Origin: F1-20-MAGs119 sp040401695
GTDB taxonomy: Bacteria > Actinomycetota > Acidimicrobiia > Acidimicrobiales > Ilumatobacteraceae
Length of the DNA stretch: 26,164 bases
Direction of reading: 5' to 3'
Assembly (NCBI GenBank): GCA_040401695.1
Contig: JBBANY010000031.1
Span: 1-26,164 of the forward strand
Below, one piece after another: positions 7,297-15,154 of the stretch. Within the stretch, counting starts at the first letter, position 1, and each line of letters starts with the position of its first letter. The notes beneath the pieces were generated by a model, which did not search any database, was not told where the DNA came from, and worked only from the letters and a program-made list of their open reading frames with translations. Position numbers and translations under genes: made by a program.

Positions 7297-9113
7297 GAGA
7301 AGCTCCGAATCGCGCGGATGAATGCACCCGATGTGCGGTCGAGTTCCGTGACCGCCCCTGCGAGTGAACCCTGAGTCGTGAAATTCACTGTCAACGGTTG
7401 CTTGCCTTGCTCGACAGTCGACGACCAGTAGACACCGGTGCCGAAACTCGTTGCGCACTTGGTCTTGCACGAGGCTTTGTCGCGCATCGCGTAGAGCGCG
7501 CGGAGTTCGTTGATCGAGGGCAGGACCCAGTCCCTCAAGCCGCCGTATTCCATCGACGCGGCGAGCGTCGGGGCAGTGACGCCGCCTACGTCAAAGGGTG
7601 CGTACCAGGTAACCGGTGCCGCCTCGAAGTACTTGCCCGTGAGGTTGCCTTCGGACGATGGCGTGAGGAAGACGATGCCGCCGCCGGGTCCGGTGTCGCC
7701 GACCTTCAGTGAGGGGGCCGGCGCAGGAACCGTCGTGTTTGGGCTGGTGGTGTTCGGCGCGATGATGTTGGGTGCGCTCGACGGTGCCGCGCTGGTCGGC
7801 GTCGGTGATGTAGTGGTCGGTGATGTAGTGGTCGGATTGTCGCCCGTGGACTGCGGCTTCACATCCCAGCGCAGATCGAAGGCACCGAAGTTGGCGCGGT
7901 AGCACCCGGTCGCAACGATGCTGTAAGTCACACCGTTGACGGCGTCGAATGTTTGCGTGCGCCAGTCGGGTGAAGTGACTGTCGGGACGCGTTCGAGGGT
8001 CTCGAACGTGGTCCCGCTGTAGAGCACGAGTCCACCGGCACGCCATGGATTCTGAGGTGTGTGGGTGATCGACGCCTTGCCAGACTTGGGCACCGACCAT
8101 CGATGCCAGACAGAGACGTCGGCTTCGTTTTCACAACTCGTGTGTTTCGGCTCACCGATTTCGAGCGATGCGCCCAGCGTCGTGCTGCGGGTGGTTCCGG
8201 TCTCACCGCTCAGGATCGTGGCATCGGCGATGTTGTCGTTCGCGGGACGCGCTGCGGCGAGAACCGGCAGATCGAACGTGTTGGCGACTTCACGGCCCGC
8301 GAATTCACCGTTGCGGCAGGTGCCGTACACCTTCACCTTGTACGTCTCGGGCTGCGACGGGCTGAATGGTTGGTGCGTGGCCGAACCCGAGTGCGGGTTG
8401 TATTTCGCGGAGTCGACTCGCCACTTGAATTGTTCGACGTCGCAGCCCGCTCGTGCGCCAAACCACACTTCGTCGCCGACGCGCGGTCGGGACGGCACGT
8501 GACTGGTCACGATTTCGAGCGGGCCGAGAGTCGTGGTTGGCCCGGGTGGAGGCGCGGGTGCTTGGGTTGTCGTTGTTGCCGGAAGGGAAGTGGAGGTGGT
8601 CGGGGCGGGACCCGTTCCCGACTCGCGCACGATCGGCGAACCCGACACCGACCCGACGGTGTTGGCGGTCGATGTCGCCGTCGGAGACGCCGTGACACTC
8701 GGTGTGGCCGTCGGAGCGATGGTCGTGACGGCGGGACCGGCGAGGGCCAATGTTTGGGCTTGAACGACCGTGTGCCAGAACGTCTTCTTTTTCACGGTGC
8801 CGCAGATCGACAGCATGCCGTTCTGATAACGGGGGATGCCCGGCTTCTTGCAGACCCACTTCTTCTGTGCGGCGACGGGGAACCACTGCTTGGGTGACTT
8901 CTTTGCCATCGTCGACTGGCCGCACACCATCTTCTTGCCACCGACGTTCTTCACCTGGCCGGCTTTCGTACACGTCATTGCCTTGGCGGTCGATGAGACG
9001 TTGCGGTCGCGGGAGTCGGAGTCGCTGCCGCTGCAGGCAACGCCGAGGGTGCCGACCACGAGCGTCAGGACCAGTCCGCGAACGGTTGCTCGGGTGGCAG
9101 TTCGATTGAACAT
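7293..9113 (-). CDS. Multidomain surface lipoprotein with PANDN and DUF1566-like domains
   Basis: A 606-residue lipoprotein (lipidated Cys27 in G-V-A-C). R-D-R-N-V lies at 35-39. Residues about 46-112 hold two Cys-paired repeats (C48/C64 and C88/C104) ending near tryptophans. A Pro/Thr linker follows to about 197. Residues 198-285 look like a small beta-sandwich with two Cys (C224, C266). Residues 289-420 are a P-A-N-D-N-type beta domain (SVWHRWSVPKSG motif), also present in the double subtilase at 18713. After another Pro/Thr/Ser linker, 468-606 form a DUF1566/Lcl-like domain (VGDTGPGGGIVF, DWVLPSINELRALY, VYWSSTV, FIRAIRSF). It is the first gene of a coupled pair with the 1134-residue lipoprotein (GTGA overlap). 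No Shine-Dalgarno site; TAGGCT lies 6 nt before the ATG. Probably a cell-surface binding protein; the ligand is unknown. Confidence 0.85.
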   Translation of the reverse strand: MFNRTATRATVRGLVLTLVVGTLGVACSGSDSDSRDRNVSSTAKAMTCTKAGQVKNVGGKKMVCGQSTMAKKSPKQWFPVAAQKKWVCKKPGIPRYQNGMLSICGTVKKKTFWHTVVQAQTLALAGPAVTTIAPTATPSVTASPTATSTANTVGSVSGSPIVRESGTGPAPTTSTSLPATTTTQAPAPPPGPTTTLGPLEIVTSHVPSRPRVGDEVWFGARAGCDVEQFKWRVDSAKYNPHSGSATHQPFSPSQPETYKVKVYGTCRNGEFAGREVANTFDLPVLAAARPANDNIADATILSGETGTTRSTTLGASLEIGEPKHTSCENEADVSVWHRWSVPKSGKASITHTPQNPWRAGGLVLYSGTTFETLERVPTVTSPDWRTQTFDAVNGVTYSIVATGCYRANFGAFDLRWDVKPQSTGDNPTTTSPTTTSPTPTSAAPSSAPNIIAPNTTSPNTTVPAPAPSLKVGDTGPGGGIVFLTPSSEGNLTGKYFEAAPVTWYAPFDVGGVTAPTLAASMEYGGLRDWVLPSINELRALYAMRDKASCKTKCATSFGTGVYWSSTVEQGKQPLTVNFTTQGSLAGAVTELDRTSGAFIRAIRSFS

Positions 9114-9119
9114 GACTTC

Positions 9120-9125
9120 AGCCTA
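9120..9125 (-). promoter_or_regulatory. -10 element of a leaderless promoter for the lipoprotein pair
   Basis: TAGGCT on the minus strand fits TANNNT and ends 6 nt before the ATG at 9113. It would drive the two coupled DUF1566-like lipoprotein genes. Confidence 0.5.
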
Positions 9126-9155
9126 AGTGAAACGAACCGGATTGTCTCCACGCCC

Positions 9156-10952
9156 TCACGAGATGTCGAGTCCCGCTGCCTCGGCTTCGGCGGCGAGTTC
9201 CAGCCAGCGCGCTTCGGCTTCGGACAACGCCTGGGTTGCCCGACCGAGTTCCTCGCTGAGTTGCGCGAGGCGCAAGTGGTCGCTGCCCGCGGTGGCGAGA
9301 TCGCCGTTCAGCCGCTCTTGCTCGGCGATCGCCTTGTTCATGGCACGTTCGGCCTCGCCAATCTGGCGCTTCAACGTGCTCGGGCTCACCTTTGGCTTCG
9401 ATGTCGGCTTTGTTGATGTCAATGCCGATGCCGACGTCGATGTCGTCGATGTAGCCCGTTTGTCGACGGGCTTTGTGTTCCGTTCACGCAACCAGCCGGC
9501 GACACCACCGCGAACCTGGCGTACCGAACCGTTGCCCGCGAGTGCAAGAACCTGGTCGACGGTGACATCGAGGAACGTGCGGTCGTGGCTGACGACGATG
9601 ACGATTCCGGGCCAGGTCTCGAGGTGGTCTTCGAGCGCCCGGAGTGTGTCGAGGTCGAGGTCGTTGGTGGGTTCGTCGAGAAGAAGAACGTTCGGTTGCT
9701 CGACGAGGGTGAGGAGCAGTTGCAGGCGACGACGCTCGCCACCCGACAACGTGCCGATGGGTGCGAACTGCGCATCGCCGTCGAACCAGAAACTGCGCAT
9801 CAAGTTGAGGTCTTCGACGGAAGGGTCGCCCTTGTCGCCGATGACGGCATCGCGCACGCGCTGGTTCGCATCGAGGTCGCGACCGAGTTGGTCGTAGTAA
9901 CCGATCTTCACGGTTGACCCACGTATGACGGTTCCCGTCGCCGGTTGTATGCGGCCAGCGACGAGGTCGAGCAACGTGCTCTTCCCTGTGCCGTTCGCGC
10001 CGACGATGCCGATGCGATCGCCCGGTTCGAACGCGAAATCGAACTCGGAAATTGTCGGTGCCGAGGCGCCGGGCCACGTAAACGTGACGTTGTCGAACTC
10101 GACACCTTTCGATCCGAGTCGAGTCGTGCCGAGGTCGAGACCGAGGTCGCCCTGCCGTGCCGGTGCGTCGGCGCGCTGTGAGATCAGTGCCTTCGCGGCG
10201 TCGACGCGCGCCTTCGGTTTGGTCGATCGAGCGGGGGCGCCGCGTCGCAACCACGCAAGCTCGCGCCGGGCGGCGTTGCGACGAACCTGTTCGGCGGTCG
10301 CGGCGTTTTCTTCACGTTCGATGCGCGCGGCGAGGTATGCCGCGTAACCCGAGCCGGCGTTCACGCCGCGTGGCTCGTGGAGATAGGCGCGGCCGCGGTC
10401 GATTTCGAGAACCTTTGTCGTCACGCGGTCGAGAACGTGACGGTCGTGGGTGACGAGCAGCAGACCACCCGTGAATGCGGCGAGAGTGTCTTCGAGATAG
10501 GTGATCGCGTCGAGGTCGAGATGGTTGGTGGGTTCGTCGAGAACCAGGGCGTCCCACTCGCGACACAACAACGAAGCGAGGGCAACACGTTTCGTTTGGC
10601 CACCCGACAACCGGTCGGTGCGGGCGTCGAGCATGTCGCCCATGCCGAGCCGCGAGAGTGCAGCCTCGGCTCGCCAGGGTTCGACGTCGACGCTGGCGGC
10701 GTCACGCACGGTGCCAGCCGGCAGGACGGGGTGTTGCGACAGAACCCCGATGCGTGCATTGCGACCGGTGCGTACCTCGCCGGCATCGGATTGCAGTTCG
10801 CCGGTGAGAATGCGCAGAAGCGTGCTTTTCCCGCAGCCGTTGAGCCCGACGACGCCGATACGGTCGCCCGTCGACACGGTGATCGAGAGGTCGCGGAAGA
10901 GGGGGCGGTTGGGTCGCGATGCCGCAAGGCCCTGTGCGTCGATCACGATCAC
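9156..10952 (-). CDS. ABC-F family ATPase, Uup-like
   Basis: A 598-residue soluble protein with two ABC ATPase domains and no membrane segment, i.e. the ABC-F class that works on ribosomes rather than in transport. Domain 1: Walker A G-L-N-G-C-G-K-S-T (36-44), signature LSGGQ (115-119), Walker B DEPTNHLD (139-146). An inter-domain linker (about 200-270) is rich in Arg/Ala/Glu. Domain 2: Walker A G-A-N-G-T-G-K-S-T (318-326), LSGGE (402-406), DEPTNDLD (426-433). A Ser/Thr-rich spacer and a charged coiled coil (about 523-592) close the protein, as in Uup-type members. Start GTG at 10952 (a second GTG lies 6 bp downstream); TATCCT is 7 nt upstream with no Shine-Dalgarno. It diverges from the gene at 10995. 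The exact ribosomal role cannot be read. Confidence 0.9.
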   Translation of the reverse strand: MIVIDAQGLAASRPNRPLFRDLSITVSTGDRIGVVGLNGCGKSTLLRILTGELQSDAGEVRTGRNARIGVLSQHPVLPAGTVRDAASVDVEPWRAEAALSRLGMGDMLDARTDRLSGGQTKRVALASLLCREWDALVLDEPTNHLDLDAITYLEDTLAAFTGGLLLVTHDRHVLDRVTTKVLEIDRGRAYLHEPRGVNAGSGYAAYLAARIEREENAATAEQVRRNAARRELAWLRRGAPARSTKPKARVDAAKALISQRADAPARQGDLGLDLGTTRLGSKGVEFDNVTFTWPGASAPTISEFDFAFEPGDRIGIVGANGTGKSTLLDLVAGRIQPATGTVIRGSTVKIGYYDQLGRDLDANQRVRDAVIGDKGDPSVEDLNLMRSFWFDGDAQFAPIGTLSGGERRRLQLLLTLVEQPNVLLLDEPTNDLDLDTLRALEDHLETWPGIVIVVSHDRTFLDVTVDQVLALAGNGSVRQVRGGVAGWLRERNTKPVDKRATSTTSTSASALTSTKPTSKPKVSPSTLKRQIGEAERAMNKAIAEQERLNGDLATAGSDHLRLAQLSEELGRATQALSEAEARWLELAAEAEAAGLDIS

Positions 10953-10959
10953 GGCTTCG

Positions 10960-10965
10960 AGGATA
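10960..10965 (-). promoter_or_regulatory. -10 element of a leaderless promoter (Uup-like ABC-F)
   Basis: TATCCT on the minus strand ends 7 nt before the GTG at 10952. Together with the plus-strand element at 10983-10988 it makes a divergent promoter within only 42 bp. Confidence 0.55.
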
Positions 10966-10982
10966 CGAGGACACCCATTGCA

Positions 10983-10988
10983 TACGCT
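10983..10988 (+). promoter_or_regulatory. -10 element of a leaderless promoter (PH-like gene)
   Basis: TACGCT fits TANNNT and ends 6 nt before the GTG at 10995, placing the transcription start on the first base of that codon. The AGGAG that overlaps the GTG is too close to act as a Shine-Dalgarno site. Confidence 0.5.
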
Positions 10989-10994
10989 CGAGGA

Positions 10995-11657
10995 GTGGGC
11001 TTCTTTGCAAAACGACGTGAGCGCAAGATTCTCGAACAGCAGCAGGCGGCCGAACGCGAGGCCGCAGCGTCGGCGGCGAAGCGCCAGGAACAGCTCGACC
11101 TGCTCGACATCATGATCGACGCGGTCGAACGCTCCGCGCGCGGTGACCTCGACGGCTTGTTCGAGGGCGACGACGGTTCACTCGTCTTGAAGGCCGGAGA
11201 ATTCGCGATCGCGCGCATACAGAACTCGGGTCTTCTCGAAACCACCCGTGCGCCGGCCACGTATCAAGGTGGCTATGGCGGCGTGTCATTCCCGTTGTTC
11301 GGTGGCATTCGACTCAACACGGGCGGTGTTCGCGGCAAGCGTGTACCCGGCGAAGAGTCGTTGTCGTACATCGAGGAAGGTGACACGGTCATCACCAACC
11401 GACGAGCGGTGTTCCTCGGCGCAAAGAACACGGTCGAGTGGCCGTTCGCAAAGGTCATCGCCTGTGAACACAACGAGGCCGGCTACAGCACGTTCGGTGT
11501 GTCTGGTCGCAAGAAGAACTCGGGTTTCGCCTACGGGTCCGATGTGGCTGACCAGGTGCAGTTCCGCATCGAGTGGGGCATCGCCCTTTGCAACAAAACG
11601 ACCGACCAGTTGCTGGTGCAGCTGCGCGCCGAACGCGCGCACCTGACGGCCGGTTAG
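10995..11657 (+). CDS. Hypothetical protein with N-terminal coiled coil and PH-like domain
   Basis: A 220-residue cytoplasmic protein with no signal peptide. It opens with M-G-F-F-A-K-R-R-E-R-K, followed by a charged Ala/Glu/Gln-rich helix to about residue 50, probably a coiled coil. The second half (about 120-215) has the look of a bacterial PH/GRAM-like fold: EEGDTVITNRRAVFLGAKNTVEWPF in outline, then FAKVIACEH, a Gly/Ser-rich turn and VQFRIEWGIAL. Such domains in actinobacteria are of unknown role. The GTG start is chosen from the MGFF-type N-terminus and the -10 hexamer; upstream in-frame sequence is antisense to the ABC-F gene. Its TAG overlaps the TAA of the convergent ABC-F gene by two bases, so there is no room for a terminator. 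The PH-like assignment is tentative. Confidence 0.75.
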   Translation: MGFFAKRRERKILEQQQAAEREAAASAAKRQEQLDLLDIMIDAVERSARGDLDGLFEGDDGSLVLKAGEFAIARIQNSGLLETTRAPATYQGGYGGVSFPLFGGIRLNTGGVRGKRVPGEESLSYIEEGDTVITNRRAVFLGAKNTVEWPFAKVIACEHNEAGYSTFGVSGRKKNSGFAYGSDVADQVQFRIEWGIALCNKTTDQLLVQLRAERAHLTAG

Positions 11658-13297
11658 TCGTTCGTTGTCAGCGGTTTGGCGAGACGCACGCTCGCCAACT
11701 TCGCGGGTTCGGCGAGCCCCTTCATCGCGACGTCGAAATCGGGCAGAGCGAACACGCCACCTTCGTCGGTGATCATGATGTAGCGGTCGAACTGTGCGAG
11801 AAACGTGCGGTCGTGGCTGACCGCGATGACGGTTCCCTCGAAGCCGTCGAGCGCGCGCTCCAGCGCCTCGGACGAATCGATGTCGAGGTTGTCGGTGGGT
11901 TCGTCGAGTAGCAGCACGTTGTGGCCGTCGAGCTCGAGCGCGAGGATCTCGAGGCGGGCCTTTTGTCCACCCGACAACGTCTGGAACTCCTGGCGTGCCT
12001 GGTTGCGCAGGCCGTAGCGCGCGAGTGCACGCATCGACTTTTCCTCGTCGATCAACTTGTCACGCACGATCTCGATGCAGGTGCGGCCGGTGAACTCAGG
12101 TCGGTCGTTGATCTGGGTGAACATGCCGACCGACGTGCGCGGCCCGAACGTGATGGTGCCCGAGAGTGATTCCGTTTCCCCGTACAGGGCATTGAGCAGG
12201 TGCGTCTTGCCCGTGCCGTTCGGGCCGATCAGACCAACTCGCTCTCCGAAGTGAACTTCCTCCGAGAAAGGAGCAAAGAGATCACCGACGGCGACGTCTT
12301 CGAATTTCACCACGCGGCGTGCGGAGTCACCGCCGCGGAAACGAACGTGGATCTGTTGGTCGGGGACGGGCGGCGGGGGAGGACCCGCAGCCACGAATTT
12401 CTCCCATCGTGTCTCGGCGGCGTTCGCCTTGGTTGCGTTCTTGAAGTTCTGCGCGGCACGCGTCTTCATGATCTTCATGTGGTGGAACAGCCGACGCTCT
12501 TCGTTCTCCCATCGCTTCAGGTCGTCACCCAACTGCTCTTGGCGTTTTGCGCGGGCTTCGGGAAACGTCGCGTACGAGCCGCCGTGCACCCAACAGCCGG
12601 CGCCCTCGATGACGATGATTTTCGTTGCCACGCGTTCGAGAAGCGCACGGTCGTGGCTCACCATGAGGATCGTCGACTTGCACGCGCGAATCTGGTCTTC
12701 CAACCACGCTCGTGTGGGGATGTCGAGGTAGTTGTCGGGCTCGTCGAGCAACAACACGTCGGCACCCGAGGTGAGAAGAAGGTCGAGGACGAGGCGCTTG
12801 CGTTCGCCGCCCGACAGTTCGGACACCTTGCGTCGCGCGAAATCGTCGACGGGTGTCTTCACACTGCGCTGTGCGGCGGCGGCCCACTGGGCCTCGAGCT
12901 CGTAGCCACCGAGGTCACCCCACACACCCAGCGCCTCGGCGTATCCCATTCCATCGTCGGTGCCGTCGGCAAGAGCCACTTCGGCAGCGATCAGCGCGCG
13001 ACCTGCGTCGCGCAGAACCTTCGGCGCCACCTCGACGAGCATGTCGCGCAACGAATCATCGGGACGTGACATGCCGACGTCCTGCGTCATCGACAGCATG
13101 TTCCCGCCGACGGTGAATTCGCCCTCGTCTGCCTCGTACACACCCGACAGGATCTTGAGGATCGTGCTCTTGCCGGCCCCGTTGGCACCGACGATCGCCG
13201 CGTGTTCTCCCGCTGAGACACCGAAGTTGACGTCGAAGAAGATCTGGTCGACGCCGGGAGGTGCGTATGCGAGATCGGACACGACGATGCTGCTCAT
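11654..13297 (-). CDS. ABC-F family ATPase (second paralog)
   Basis: A 547-residue duplicated ABC ATPase without membrane segments. Domain 1: Walker A G-A-N-G-A-G-K-S-T (37-45), LSGGE (161-165), and Walker B in the unusual form D-E-P-D-N-Y-L-D (185-192) where most ABC-F proteins have DEPTNHLD. The linker (about 245-315) is rich in charged and aromatic residues and ends in a Pro run. Domain 2: Walker A G-P-N-G-T-G-K-T-H (358-366), LSGGQ (441-445), DEPTDNLD (465-472). The tail is short, without the C-terminal coiled coil of its neighbour, so the two ABC-F genes belong to different subfamilies. ATG at 13297 is preferred because MSSIVVSDLAY matches the family N-terminus; a GTG at 13333 would add 12 residues. 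No Shine-Dalgarno site is visible; CACACT 7 nt upstream is a poor -10. Confidence 0.88.
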   Translation of the reverse strand: MSSIVVSDLAYAPPGVDQIFFDVNFGVSAGEHAAIVGANGAGKSTILKILSGVYEADEGEFTVGGNMLSMTQDVGMSRPDDSLRDMLVEVAPKVLRDAGRALIAAEVALADGTDDGMGYAEALGVWGDLGGYELEAQWAAAAQRSVKTPVDDFARRKVSELSGGERKRLVLDLLLTSGADVLLLDEPDNYLDIPTRAWLEDQIRACKSTILMVSHDRALLERVATKIIVIEGAGCWVHGGSYATFPEARAKRQEQLGDDLKRWENEERRLFHHMKIMKTRAAQNFKNATKANAAETRWEKFVAAGPPPPPVPDQQIHVRFRGGDSARRVVKFEDVAVGDLFAPFSEEVHFGERVGLIGPNGTGKTHLLNALYGETESLSGTITFGPRTSVGMFTQINDRPEFTGRTCIEIVRDKLIDEEKSMRALARYGLRNQARQEFQTLSGGQKARLEILALELDGHNVLLLDEPTDNLDIDSSEALERALDGFEGTVIAVSHDRTFLAQFDRYIMITDEGGVFALPDFDVAMKGLAEPAKLASVRLAKPLTTND

Positions 13298-13343
13298 CGC
13301 CGACAGTGTGGCGACTCGGGGAACGCTCTCCACCGGTGACTGT

Positions 13344-13349
13344 TACCCT
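13344..13349 (+). promoter_or_regulatory. -10 element of a leaderless promoter (thioredoxin)
   Basis: TACCCT fits TANNNT and ends 7 nt before the ATG at 13357. It lies in the 59-bp divergent gap between the second ABC-F gene and the thioredoxin gene. Confidence 0.5.
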
Positions 13350-13356
13350 CGCCCGT

Positions 13357-13719
13357 ATGGCAACCGTTGACCTGACCGAGACCGACTTCGAATCAACCGT
13401 GACGGCCGACGGCATCACGCTCGTCGACTTCTGGGCCGAATGGTGCGGGCCCTGCAAGATGTTTGCGCCGGTGTTCGAAAAGGCGTCGCTCGCGCACACC
13501 GACATCACGTTTGCGAAGGTCGACACCGAGGCACAGCAGGGCATTGCGGGCGCGCTCCAGATTCAGTCGATTCCCACGATCATGGCGTTCCGTGACGGAG
13601 TGTTGGTGTTCCGTCAGGCCGGTGCGTTGCCTGAGCACATGCTCGAGCAGTTGATCGGTGCGGTGCGCGACCTCGACATGGACGAAGTCCGGCGCGAAAT
13701 CGCCGAACAGGAAAACTGA
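13357..13719 (+). CDS. Thioredoxin
   Basis: A 120-residue cytoplasmic thioredoxin. The redox motif W-C-G-P-C-K has active cysteines 30 and 33, the buried Asp of the fold is in L-V-D-F-W-A (Asp24), and the cis-proline is Pro73 in S-I-P-T. These are the features of a general protein-disulfide reductase fed by thioredoxin reductase. It is slightly longer than E. coli thioredoxin because of a charged C-terminal helix (DLDMDEVRREIAEQEN in outline). The ATG at 13357 gives a standard N-terminus. Its stop is only 5 bp from the stop of the convergent lipoprotein gene. With many Cys-containing exported proteins nearby a functional link is conceivable, but this form has no signal peptide, so that remains speculation. 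Confidence 0.92.
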   Translation: MATVDLTETDFESTVTADGITLVDFWAEWCGPCKMFAPVFEKASLAHTDITFAKVDTEAQQGIAGALQIQSIPTIMAFRDGVLVFRQAGALPEHMLEQLIGAVRDLDMDEVRREIAEQEN

Positions 13720-13724
13720 AGCGG

Positions 13725-15047
13725 TCAGCGTCGTAGACGCAGGCGCGACGCCAATACGGTCAACGTCGCGACGACGACGAGGCCGATGATGATCCACAAC
13801 GTGGTGTCCTCGTCATCACCCGTTTCTCCCGGCGCAGACGGGGCGACCGTCGTCGAGGATTGGATCGTTGTGGATGATGACGTCGTCGATGTGCTCGGAG
13901 CAGTCACGCGCAGCGTTTGTTTCACCGCAACCTTTGCTCCGACGACGCGCAGTTCGAGGCCGTCGTCACCGGGTCCGACCGGAATCCATGTCACCCCGGT
14001 GTCGCGAAGCGCAACCCAGTCGCCGAGATTCAGCCGTGCGATCACGACGCCACCTTCAGCGTCGTTCGCAGAGAGGAACGCAGTGACGCTTTCGGGCTCG
14101 ACGGCAACCTCGTTGGCGCGTGGGTCGACGATGACCGACGATCCGTCGTCGAGGGCAACGACCTGAAGCAGTGCCGCTGGATCGGTGGTCGTCGGTGCGG
14201 GTTGGGTCGTCGTGGTGTCGCCAGTTGGTGAGACACGGTATGTGACGACGCCGTGGCGCTTGTCGAGCGTGCCGCAATAGGCGAGGTATTCGATCGCGCC
14301 CGGTCCCGCACGTGTCGGAACCACTGCTGCGTTCGTGGCGCCTTCCGCATCGACGATCACATCGGTGATGACCCAGCGACCCGATGCATCCTGCGAATTG
14401 ACGAGGAACGTCGTGTTTGCGCTCAGCCCGTCGCACGGTGCGCCGACATCGGCGACTGTGAATTCGCGGTCGACCTTCGGTGTGCCCGTGATGGTGAGGT
14501 CGACTTCGACGACGCCGCCGGCGGCGAGGCCCTTTGCGGTTCCACCGACGATGGTCGTCGACGTTGCAGGTGACGACGACTCGATGGCCTTCGACTCGCC
14601 GCACACGATGAATTCGCGCGAAGCCGCGTACGACCGGTAAGCGGCTTCGACTTCGATGAGTCCCTTGAACGCGGATGCGCTGCGCAGGTCGCGCGCCGCG
14701 CCGCGCACCTTGCCGAGGTAGGTCTCGACGCGAATGAACTGATCGCGTGCCGCCAACGCCTCGGCTTTCGATGGATGGCATTCGGCCGGAACGTCGCGCC
14801 ATGCCTGCAACGCGCGCTCGGCCGTGACGACCAGGTCGTCGCCGCGCACGACATCGGCGATCTGCGCGAGTGGGATCGTCCCGGATGGCGGCAGCATCGA
14901 CGGCAACGTGGTGGTCGGAGCGACAGTGGTCGTCGGTTCCGCGCTCGTGGTCGTCGGGTTGGCTCCGCCCGGCGAGCCACATGCGGCAAGCGTGACGATC
15001 GCGAGTGTCGCCAACGGCCGTGTCGGCCTCCACATGCGAGCCACCAT
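13725..15047 (-). CDS. Lipoprotein with additional C-terminal membrane anchor
   Basis: A 440-residue exported protein of unknown family. The N-terminus is a lipoprotein signal ending L-A-A-C (lipidated Cys23), followed by a Thr/Pro/Ser linker. About residues 60-155 are helical. About 170-275 form a beta domain with two Cys (APCDGLSANTTF, EYLAYCGTL). A further beta region (about 290-385) follows another Thr/Pro linker. The last 30 residues are an acidic stretch, one hydrophobic segment (LWIIIGLVVVATLTVLA) and a basic tail RLRLRR. That end resembles a sortase-type sorting signal, but no LPXTG motif is present. The start is uncertain: GTG 15050, ATG 15047 and ATG 15035 are in frame. TACTGT (15056-15061) lies 5-8 nt from the first two, suggesting leaderless transcription. 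It diverges from the protease island. Confidence 0.75.
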   Translation of the reverse strand: MVARMWRPTRPLATLAIVTLAACGSPGGANPTTTSAEPTTTVAPTTTLPSMLPPSGTIPLAQIADVVRGDDLVVTAERALQAWRDVPAECHPSKAEALAARDQFIRVETYLGKVRGAARDLRSASAFKGLIEVEAAYRSYAASREFIVCGESKAIESSSPATSTTIVGGTAKGLAAGGVVEVDLTITGTPKVDREFTVADVGAPCDGLSANTTFLVNSQDASGRWVITDVIVDAEGATNAAVVPTRAGPGAIEYLAYCGTLDKRHGVVTYRVSPTGDTTTTQPAPTTTDPAALLQVVALDDGSSVIVDPRANEVAVEPESVTAFLSANDAEGGVVIARLNLGDWVALRDTGVTWIPVGPGDDGLELRVVGAKVAVKQTLRVTAPSTSTTSSSTTIQSSTTVAPSAPGETGDDEDTTLWIIIGLVVVATLTVLASRLRLRR

Positions 15048-15113
15048 CACCGCTGACAGTAATGCGAGGCCAGTCTGAAGGGCGGTTCAACTGCCGACCA
15101 AACATCGCTTCCG

Positions 15114-15126
15114 CCGTACTGTACGG
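15114..15126. promoter_or_regulatory. 13-bp palindrome in the divergent promoter of the protease island
   Basis: CCGTAC-T-GTACGG is a perfect 6-1-6 inverted repeat in the roughly 105-bp gap between the divergent lipoprotein gene and the first protease-island gene. It overlaps a possible plus-strand -10 (TACGGT, 15122-15127). Its position fits an operator for a dimeric regulator, but no regulator gene is nearby and no known site type is matched. Confidence 0.35.
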
Positions 15127-15144
15127 TAAATACCAATTCAACTT

Positions 15145-15150
15145 GGGAGG
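15145..15150 (+). promoter_or_regulatory. Ribosome binding site deciding the pseudoprotease start
   Basis: GGGAGG ends 4 nt before the GTG at 15155. It picks this GTG, which opens directly into the lipoprotein signal peptide, over in-frame codons further upstream. Confidence 0.65.
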
Positions 15151-15154
15151 CACT

